Below are positions 56,930 to 64,000 of a stretch of 64,000 nt of DNA, piece by piece (within the stretch, counting starts at the first letter, position 1; each line of letters begins with the position of its first letter). A program made the position numbers and the translations under genes. Below the pieces are notes generated by a model. That model was not told the origin of the DNA. It saw only the letters and a program-made list of their open reading frames with translations, and ran no database searches. Source of the stretch: Pocillopora verrucosa (Eukaryota; Cnidaria; Anthozoa; Scleractinia; Pocilloporidae); assembly GCF_036669915.1 (NCBI RefSeq), contig NC_089318.1:23280725-23344724 (forward strand), read 5' to 3'.

Positions 56930-57376
56930 ATGGCTGGTGAAGGCGCAGATTTAGCTGCAAATGGAGTCAGGGCGGCTTTTGAATTGACAGCGTCAGCAAG
57001 TACATCAGGCTTTTCTATCTCGCTGAAAATAGACAGCCCCATTCTGGCAGGATTTGCGTTGGCTGGAGCCCTGACGTTGGGTGCATTTTATTTGTCTAAA
57101 AGGCAGTCTGTTGAAAATGCGATAAGGAATGCCTTAGAAGAAAGAAATGAAAACGGAGCTGATCCTGAAGTCAGGAACATCGGGGATGGTTCAATTTTGG
57201 TGGAGCTTTGCTGTCACACAGATCGTAGTTTGTTACAGTTCGTGGATGACCTTGAAGCAGAGAAAGTGAAGCATAGATTGCAAGAAGAGTTTTGTGAAAT
57301 TGGATTCAACAGGCGGATAGATGTAACCATTAGGAATGCCGAAGAGGTTTACAAGAAAGTGCAGGAAATAAGGTAA
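56930..57376 (+). CDS. Small membrane-anchored protein or exon, possibly TRADD-N-like
   Basis: An exon begins at 56,908 after TGCTACAG. ATG 56,930 gives 148 residues to TAA 57,374-57,376, unless the donor-like AAG|GTAATG at 57,373 is used. Residues 38-55 (ILAGFALAGALTLGAFYL) form one membrane segment followed by positive charges (SKRQ). Residues 60-148 have the pattern of a small alpha/beta domain: NIGDGSILVELCC, a helix LLQFVDDLEAEKVKHRL, then RRIDVTIRNAEEV. This strand-helix-strand layout recalls the TRADD-N-associated membrane proteins described in cnidarians, but I assign it only tentatively. The leader probably comes from the exon at 53,622-53,760, making it part of the HEPN/TRIM cluster. 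Confidence 0.6.
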   Translation: MAGEGADLAANGVRAAFELTASASTSGFSISLKIDSPILAGFALAGALTLGAFYLSKRQSVENAIRNALEERNENGADPEVRNIGDGSILVELCCHTDRSLLQFVDDLEAEKVKHRLQEEFCEIGFNRRIDVTIRNAEEVYKKVQEIR

Positions 57377-58215
57377 TGATCTGAGTCACTTTGATCCAGT
57401 AACCCAGACCATAGCTGGACTTATAGTGTGAAAATTTTGATTTCAATATATAATAACTTCACTGAAAAAAAAGGAGCTTTGTGACACGCAGTGTAATATT
57501 TTAATCTTACCCATGCCTATAATAAAACAGTATAGGAGCTGATAACTAAAATTGGTTGAACCAATCAAAACAACAGAATAACTGAAAGTGTTATCAGATC
57601 TCCAGAATCTATTGGAAATGCCAAATGATGAATGAAAAGAAATGATCAGAGTGACATGTAATCTCTTTAGTAAGAACTGTTGAGGGAAAAAAAATTATCT
57701 TTTTGAATTTTGAAGTGGAAAATAAAAATCCGTTACTTTCAGTGTCAAGCTATAATTACACTGTCTTTAGTTGGAACTGTGGTAGGGAAAGAAATCGAAC
57801 TTACAAAAAAACAAAGAGTTTATTAACCCTCCCCGAGGGGGATCTTCCAGATTAATTTACATCAAGATATAAAGAATGATACAGTAGAAATTTAAAAGTT
57901 ACAATATTGATTTTAACAATAAGAACAATGATATTACTTAAGGACAATAGCGGTTAAAACCAGCTATTTAAAAATTTGGACAATAAATATTTCTTCAAAT
58001 TCAACTTGAATAAGTTTACACTGGGACTAGACTATATTAGAACGAACAGTGTTCCAGACCCTTGCTCCACGATGTAAAAAGGATTGTTGTGCGAGTGAGG
58101 TGCGGCATTTGGGTTGACTTAAGCTGCCTTTGTTCCTAGTATTATAGCTGTGCACCTTAGAACGAGTATGATATGGCCTCTCTATAATAGAGTTATAATA
58201 TTGTTTTTAAGACAG
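57377..58215. other. No gene seen; probable intron
   Basis: AT-rich sequence between the membrane exon and the HEPN-less exon. Confidence 0.4.
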
Positions 58216-58327
58216 GACTCACTTATGGCTAGTGCTACAGCCAGTGCTACACCGAAAACGGACGAGGACATCATTAAAGATCTGCTGAACGAGATCATGG
58301 AAAAGGTAGACGCCCTGACCGATAAAG
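58216..58327 (+). CDS. HEPN-less remnant exon of the DZIP3-like gene
   Basis: The acceptor AAGACAG and start DSLMASA equal those of the HEPN exon at 36,540-37,197, and the end (IIKDLLNEIMEKVDAL, then GATAAAG|GTAGG) equals that exon's tail and donor. The whole HEPN domain between them (about 185 codons) is absent, yet the frame stays open from ATG 58,225 (34 codons). It may encode a short N-terminal leader spliced to the B-box/NHL exon at 58,892, or be a non-functional deletion. Confidence 0.65.
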
Positions 58328-58891
58328 GTAGGATTTGAAGTGTGTGGCTAATAAAGGTAGTTGGTTTTAAACCTGATGATTCGAAAGTTTAACTTATACT
58401 TCCGGTTTCAAACGCGTCACTTTTTATGGTAAAATGATCTAGCGTAGATGATAAGTAACAAGTCAGGCAGTACCTAAAGTATAAGTAAACCGTATACTGT
58501 AGGTATACTCTCCGTATACTGTGGGTATAATTCAGTCAATCCTTACGGAACTTCTAAATTTCTTTTTCATGGCTAACGATACCAACAGCCAGGAACCCAT
58601 TACCAGGCGCCTCCATACCAATTGTACCCTTTAGTTAACCCTGTCCCGTATCTTTTTATTTTTAGAACTGAGATATGTGGGGGGGGGGGTGTCTTTAATT
58701 TCCCGCGAAAACACGCTGACTTTGCATAATTAAAATACTTTCGTGCGGCCTGCATGTGACGTAAACAATAGAGGACCACAGCTCTCTTATGATTGGCTAT
58801 TATTCAAACACCCGCGAAAAAACCCCGTGGGAGGTGCTTCTGGAAATAAAAAGATACGGGACAGGGAGGACTCACAGGGTAATTATGGAAA

Positions 58892-60154
58892 ATGAAAACT
58901 CCGGGTAATGGGCTCCTGCAACAGCGTAAACAGAACTCGGGCAGAGCTACCACTTGCAAAAAGAGCTTCCACGAGAACGTACTACTTTACTTCTATTTCC
59001 ATGAGTGTGAGGCCTGTTTATGTCTAAAATGCGGTCAAACAGCTTATGATCAGCCGGGTAAAGTTGTTCTGAGTAACACTGATCATTCGCGATCATTGGT
59101 TATAGGAAAAGGTTTGATAGAAGGGGAACAGGTCGCCGAAGCTACCTTCACAGGAATAACGCAAGATTCAGGAAACCAACAGTTCTATAACGAGCAAGAC
59201 CAAGTGACCAGCACTGTTAGCCCTGAAACTAAAGAAGAGGAGGTAGAAGTCGTACATAGTAAAGATGGACAACATGACGTTGAAATCAAGGTGAAGCCCC
59301 ATCAGTACGAAGTAGTCAGATCGTATGGGTCAGGAGAATTAAACGGACCATACTGTATCGCAAAGAATGAAATAACTGGAGACATTGCAGTGGCAGATTA
59401 TTTTAACAAAAGAGTCCTGGTCTTAGATAAGGACATGAAACACGTGAAGACGATAGGAGACGAGGCAGACTCACAACTTAGTGCCAGCATAGGTTCTCCT
59501 GTTTCAGTGGCATTCCCAAAGAACAACAAACATGGAACAAAGAACAACGACATCATGGTTACTCATGAGCAGTTCAGATCACATAATAAGAAGCTTTCAG
59601 TTCTAACTGATCGTGGCCTCTTCATCGAACATTTTTCTGAACATCTGATTATACCACATCATGTTTTTGTCAAAACTGATGATGGCCATGTGATCGTTTG
59701 CGATGAAGGTGACAAAAAGGTGAAAGTCATCTCCCCAGACGGGAAAGAATTGCTGCTGGCCTTCTCTGCACCGGATAGCGAAGTGTCCCCAAGCTTTCCA
59801 TGTTACTATCGTGGCAGGTTCTTTGTTTCCTATATGAGAGCACATTGTGTGAAGGTTTATGATAAGGAAGGAGTGTTTCTTTATAACATTGGCAGCGAGG
59901 GTTGTGGTGAAGGACAGTTGAGATATCCCGAGGGACTTTGTGTAGACTCCTTTGGTAACCTGATCGTGTGCGACATCAGTAGCAGTCATGAAAATCTGCA
60001 CGATGGCGTCCTGAAAATGTTCACCTTGGACGGAACATTTCTCACCTCATTTGGCGAGGATAAGATCAAAGTTCCTTGGAGCGTGTGTGCCTGTAATAAT
60101 GGCGATCTACTCGTTGCCGATCTTCTCGAGGACAGTGTTCATATTTTAAAATAA
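58892..60154 (+). CDS. TRIM-like protein with degenerate B-box, filamin remnant and NHL propeller
   Basis: A 420-codon open frame to TAA 60,152. Residues 22-50 are a B-box that has lost two zinc ligands (a Phe in YFHEC and a Tyr in TAYDQ where Cys and His are expected). Compared with the gene at 41,814, the coiled coil is deleted and the B-box joins directly to the filamin-like segment (SNTDHSRSLVIGKGL), which is itself shortened before KVKPHQYEVV. About six NHL-type blades follow, including HVIVCDEGDKKVKV and LRYPEGLCVDSFGNLIVCD, ending DSVHILK. All deletions are in frame, unlike the frameshifts of the paralog. The ATG is arbitrary: the exon may extend upstream or be spliced to 58,216-58,327. 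An NHL propeller usually binds RNA or protein. Confidence 0.78.
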   Translation: MKTPGNGLLQQRKQNSGRATTCKKSFHENVLLYFYFHECEACLCLKCGQTAYDQPGKVVLSNTDHSRSLVIGKGLIEGEQVAEATFTGITQDSGNQQFYNEQDQVTSTVSPETKEEEVEVVHSKDGQHDVEIKVKPHQYEVVRSYGSGELNGPYCIAKNEITGDIAVADYFNKRVLVLDKDMKHVKTIGDEADSQLSASIGSPVSVAFPKNNKHGTKNNDIMVTHEQFRSHNKKLSVLTDRGLFIEHFSEHLIIPHHVFVKTDDGHVIVCDEGDKKVKVISPDGKELLLAFSAPDSEVSPSFPCYYRGRFFVSYMRAHCVKVYDKEGVFLYNIGSEGCGEGQLRYPEGLCVDSFGNLIVCDISSSHENLHDGVLKMFTLDGTFLTSFGEDKIKVPWSVCACNNGDLLVADLLEDSVHILK

Positions 60155-61109
60155 CCTGTTTCCTTCATTGCAAAGTGAAACACAAATGGAACAATTCTTC
60201 AGTTGGTAGCGTGAACGCTCCGACAAGCCTTCCTTTTTCCCTCTAAAAAAACCGCTTGTGTCGTTATCCGTTAATGTTTCGGAGTAAAATGAACTTTTTT
60301 TAAACATCATAAGTTGTCTTAAAAAGAAAACTAATATATGTTATTCACCAGCCGCGCTAAGAACCAAGCAGATTGCAGAATTTGTTACCGTCCCCTTTGA
60401 GAAAAAAAATAATAGAGGTTGTTTTTCACAACTTCGTGGCATTTAGAACAAAACTTGTCTCCGATTTTGGTAGTCATTCAGAAATTTTTAATTCCCCTCC
60501 AACACCCCTATAAGCCCCCCTGTCCAACCCTTTTTCGTAAATCTTCCCCATCCTTTTTTACTGTAGTGTTTACTTACTTTAGACTTAAAAGCAATTTAAG
60601 CTACAATCACAAGTTTCAGTCGAAAACAGTCGGTTTGGTACATTAAATGTGGTTCGGCCTTCGGACGCGATGTTCAGTATATTATTGTTGCCTCAGTAAC
60701 GTGTCAAGTGAACGTGAATCTGAGCAGGATTGGTTACTGGTTTGTTTTGATCTCGGTTATCAAATCTGATAACTATCCCGGACTGATAAGTACAAGTCTA
60801 CCCCAACCTGTTAGAAATTCTCCTTTGCAGATTCCATACTTCCCCTGGTCAATGTATTAAGGGAATGTTTGACCAGCAATGCAACCATGAAGTTATTTGC
60901 GCAAAAAAAAAATGATCATAGACTTTTATAATAATAAACCGTGTACTGAGAGCGCAACTTCTTTTAACGCTGGCGCTCCAATATGGCATCCTCACCCCCT
61001 CTCTCTAGGGGACCGGGGGCATCAGAGACTTGCAATGGTCGAAAACTCATTCATAGTTAAAATGCGAGTCCTCATATTTTTATGGTTTGTCGCGCACCTT
61101 TCGTAAATA
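60155..61109. other. No gene seen
   Basis: 3' flank of the NHL gene and AT-rich sequence. Confidence 0.4.
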
Positions 61110-61457
61110 TTGCTTATGGTGTATTTATTTCCTCCTAAAGTAATTAAAACGGAAACTAATATGGATATAGAAGCAAAGGGCAAAATAAAAATTTTATTTG
61201 TTGAGTCTCACATGGCGACTTATTGGGGAGTGGAGAGACAGAAGTGGGCTCATTTCAGAGTTTACAGTGCAGATGCCTCCGAGGACACGAGAGAATACCA
61301 AGATTTTTTGAAAAGAACTTGTGATATCTTGTCTAATAGCTCTCCCTTTCAAAGCGCGCATGAAAGTACCGGCTACGAAGGCCAGGAAAACTGGTTTGCA
61401 AATTGGATTGAGTCAAGAAGTTTACAAAAACTTGTGACGCTAGGTTTTTTGCACTAA
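61110..61457 (+). CDS. Hypothetical open frame
   Basis: 115 codons, unrecognised. From about residue 20 the sequence looks protein-like (KIKILFVESHMATYWGVE, then an acidic helix TREYQDFLKRTCDIL), with mixed composition rather than low complexity. There is no homologous copy elsewhere in the window and no clear splice sites. It could be a terminal exon or chance. Confidence 0.25.
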   Translation: MLMVYLFPPKVIKTETNMDIEAKGKIKILFVESHMATYWGVERQKWAHFRVYSADASEDTREYQDFLKRTCDILSNSSPFQSAHESTGYEGQENWFANWIESRSLQKLVTLGFLH

Positions 61458-61545
61458 CTGGACTTTTGCGGGGAACGCAACAATAACGGCGGAAAATAGC
61501 TCAGTAGAGACCACTTGCGGTGGGAATGGAAACTCGTCTCGTCAA

Positions 61546-61610
61546 GTAATATGTGACTAACATAGACTACAGACTGTACGATTTTATGTCTCAATCTGCG
61601 TCGGTGTACA
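61546..61610 (+). mobile_element. Truncated terminus of the GGCGTAA inverted-repeat element
   Basis: Matches 53,898-53,960 (landmarks AATATGTGACTAACA, CTACAGACTGTACGATTTTA, TCTGCGTCGG). It lies just upstream of the NHL fragment at 61,652. Confidence 0.8.
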
Positions 61611-61651
61611 TACTAGAAGATTTTCAGCCGTTAAAACAAAACACAACACAC

Positions 61652-61990
61652 ATGTTTTATGTTTCCTATATGAGAGCACATTGTATGAAGGTTTTTGATA
61701 AGGAAGGAGTGTTCATAAGCAATATTGGCCGCAAAGGTTGTGGTGAAGGACAGTTGAGATATCCCGAGGGACTTTGTGTAGATTCCTTTGGTAACCTGAT
61801 CGTGTGTGACGCTAGTAGCATTGATGAAAATCTCCGCGACGGCGTCCTGAAAATGTTCACCTTGGATGGAACATTTCTCACTTCATTTGGCGAGAACACG
61901 ATCAAAGTTCCTTTGATCGTGTCTCGCTGTAATAATGGCGATCTGCTCGTTGCTGATCTTGTCGGGGATAACGTTCATATTTTACGATAA
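61652..61990 (+). pseudogene. 3' fragment of the NHL gene, duplicated
   Basis: Copies the last 113 codons of the gene at 58,892-60,154 (from FVSYMRAHC to VHIL). The frame is open and extends upstream into MITE sequence (from 61,553), but no acceptor or other domain is visible. It holds only two to three of the six NHL blades, so a stable propeller is unlikely. A few substitutions (CMKVFDKEG, NIGRKG, KVPLIV) show independent divergence. Confidence 0.75.
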
Positions 61991-63209
61991 CCTGTTTGCT
62001 CCACTGCAAAATGAAACACAATGGAACAACTCTAAGATCAGTTAATCCTAAAAACGCTCCATCTTTATAGGCTTCTCCGTTTTAATTAGCCTATAGTGTT
62101 TTACTTTCGCTTTTATACCACACACAATGTCCCCAGCTGACCCATCATTTACTTGGCCTAACTGGCAGTGTCACGCAAGGCTTGTTCGATTGGTAAGTTG
62201 ACCAGCCCAACTGGCAGGATTGATTCGTAAACTTGCGTGTATTGGAGACTTCCTAGCCTTACTGGCAGTTCCATGCAAAGTTTGTTTCATTTGTAAGTTT
62301 TCTGACCTGAGTGTTATGATCGATTCGCACACGTTGGTATATGGTAGATTGTGCGAAAAAAGTAGCAGACCTCTCAGCCTAAATGGCAGTCTGGAAAAAA
62401 GATAGTGGAGATGACGGAAAGTTTGTGTCTTTCTGTTCTTTCTAGGTCCTCCCAAATAAACTTATTTGTTGCTTTTTTTCTGTGAGGTGGAGTTATTTAT
62501 TTCAAAATTTTCATACGCAGTTTCACTGAATGACAGCATCACATGCTTTGCGATTAGCAATCAAAGTCACTCTTCTCAGTTTTCCAATGTTTTAGATTAA
62601 AAAGTTTTACAGCAAAATCATAAACTAAGGGTAATCTTGTTAAAAAAAGCGAAAACTACGGTTCCACTTTCTTTTTCCCCGAATATTTTCTGCACCTATT
62701 TTAATTTACAACACTTTCAACCACCTTCTTTCCCAGAGCTTCCCCCACTGACGTCAGAGGACACTAGATCCCAGATCTCCTTTTTTACACAGCCGTAGAA
62801 TCGTAGATGGTTATTTTTATCCAACTGCGTAATCGTTTTGAAATTGAAAGAAATAAAAAAATGGGGTAAGGGGCACTTTAACGTTCTGCAAGAGTTTGTA
62901 ATCTCTTGCGTTCTGTTAGTTAGAATTCTACCACAGGAACTGAATAATTTCAAAGTATCAAAGAGAAAATCTATTTTTATTGGCCTAAAAGCTCCAGTAT
63001 TCCAGTGGTGCTTTTAAGATTCAACATTTTGAAACGACGCGAATTTCACATTTTTTAACTAGCACCGATTGTTAGACTTAGACAAGAGAGACAGAGAGGG
63101 CCGAGATAAGGCTGGTGTTTCCTCCCAAGTTACCTCTAGGAAACACGGGCGAGTGATGAAAACTTACTTTAGGTACGCTTATTGTTCTTTTCTCCCTCAA
63201 TGAACGTCG
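61991..63209. other. Non-coding interval with a short imperfect tandem repeat
   Basis: Two imperfect copies of about 105 bp (from 62,157 and 62,262) share ACTGGCAGT and GGTAAGTT/TGTAAGTT. The remainder is unique AT-rich sequence with no gene. Confidence 0.45.
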
Positions 63210-63371
63210 TTGAAGTGCGTAGGTCCTGGGCATGAGAATTGGAATGCGACATAAATAAATTAAACTGTTCGTTGTCACGCGAGGCCCAGAATATATGTCG
63301 ACCGAACTAAACTTGATTTTCCCGCCGTGGTTGGCTACGTTCTATTCCTTCTTCACCGTAAAAGATTAAAG
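63210..63371 (+). other. Probable 5' untranslated exon of a further gene copy
   Basis: Paralog of 53,622-53,760 with the same donor-like end (AAAG|GTTTGTTTCC, here at 63,371/63,372). It predicts another member of the cluster beginning here on the plus strand and continuing past the window. Confidence 0.5.
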
Positions 63372-64000
63372 GTTTGTTTCCCTATTACTTTTTTCTTGTA
63401 AAATATCTCTCAAAGGACGGAAAATTGCCTTAAACATGATTTGTGGACAAAGTCTTTCTTGACTAGAGAGCTAGGGACACGTCGAAATGCTTATCCTTTG
63501 AGTTACCATTCTGTCGAATGTCGAATGCATACATAAGGTCATACATTGCTTATTTTAAAATCTTAGGGTAAACATTGGCAATCGAAAATTCTTATAATTT
63601 TTGATAATTGCGCAATATAAGTCTATAAACCCTAATGAAGCTGTCTAAAAAGCGATGTTTTGAAAGAGTCTAATTTATCTGGAGATTCAGAGACAGCATT
63701 TTACCACTGAACATAGTTCTCTCTGTTCGGATGATTTAATAAACAGAGAGCCAAATGCTAGTATAATACACAAATGCTTATCACGCTTAATATTCAGCTG
63801 TTACTGTAAACTCTTTAAAATTACAGTCATTGCTTGGGCCAATTTGACGTCTATTGTGTATTACTATTATTATTATTATTATTATTGTAAGCCACACAAA
63901 AATTAACGAATGCTGTGTCTTTCTTATTCGTACTCTGAGATGTCACAAATTGCGTGAGATCTTATAGATCGGTTGCGAAAGAGACTATTAAAAAGGGCGT
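63372..64000. other. No gene seen; probable first intron
   Basis: AT-rich, with an (ATT)n microsatellite at about 63,864-63,887. Confidence 0.45.

Noticed and set aside
59603-60001. 132-codon minus-strand frame
   Set aside because: Antisense shadow of the NHL propeller.
1-64000. CRISPR arrays, bacterial operons, rRNA or tRNA genes
   Set aside because: Intron-containing genes and retrotransposons show a eukaryotic chromosome. The tandem repeats have no spacer structure, and I saw no convincing tRNA cloverleaf by eye.

Overview
This is a window of eukaryotic nuclear DNA, most likely from an anthozoan cnidarian such as a stony coral. Genes are split by introns with GT..AG sites, the DNA is AT-rich with long intergenic stretches, and BEL/Pao and LINE elements are present. 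So are DZIP3-like HEPN proteins and TRIM-like B-box/filamin/NHL proteins, both typical of expanded coral families. The species is inferred, not proven.

Layout 1 to about 34.8 kb: a tandem segmental duplication. Copy A (1,054-11,659) and copy B (18,929-29,935) are nearly identical by eye, about 17.8 kb apart. Each carries one intact-looking copy of a multi-exon gene I do not recognise (A 5,199-9,535; B 22,966-27,311), with phase-compatible exons and splice sites at the same places in both. Broken copies of the same gene lie at 1,054-2,720, 15,466-18,528, 18,529-20,640 and 30,238-32,493. A truncated BEL/Pao element (11,660-15,465) splits the array, and the 5' end of a second LTR element, reading leftward, opens the window. 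Several foldback palindromes sit on splice acceptors of the dead copies.

Layout 34.8 to 64 kb: a second locus built from repeated modules. It contains a nucleoside phosphorylase-like gene (51,303-53,034, minus; remnant at 38,729-39,535), DZIP3-like HEPN exons (36,540-37,197 minus; 40,916-41,518 plus; a HEPN-less version at 58,216-58,327), and B-box/filamin/NHL genes (41,814-43,556, frameshifted; 58,892-60,154, open; 61,652-61,990, 3' fragment). A membrane-anchored small protein exon lies at 56,930-57,376. Two paralogous terminal exons of an unknown protein (34,832-35,044; 44,229-44,438) also belong here. The order phosphorylase(-) / promoter / HEPN-TRIM(+) occurs twice, which suggests block duplication of an innate-immunity-like module. 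That function is inference.

Mobile and repetitive DNA in the second half includes a 638-bp foldback insertion with a 15-bp target duplication (37,243-37,880), a 5.4-kb unit bounded by long inverted repeats with HECT-like exons inside (45,664-51,076), a 34-bp minisatellite (44,889-45,304), and a 58-bp satellite in opposed arrays inside a terminal-inverted-repeat element (53,893-56,605).
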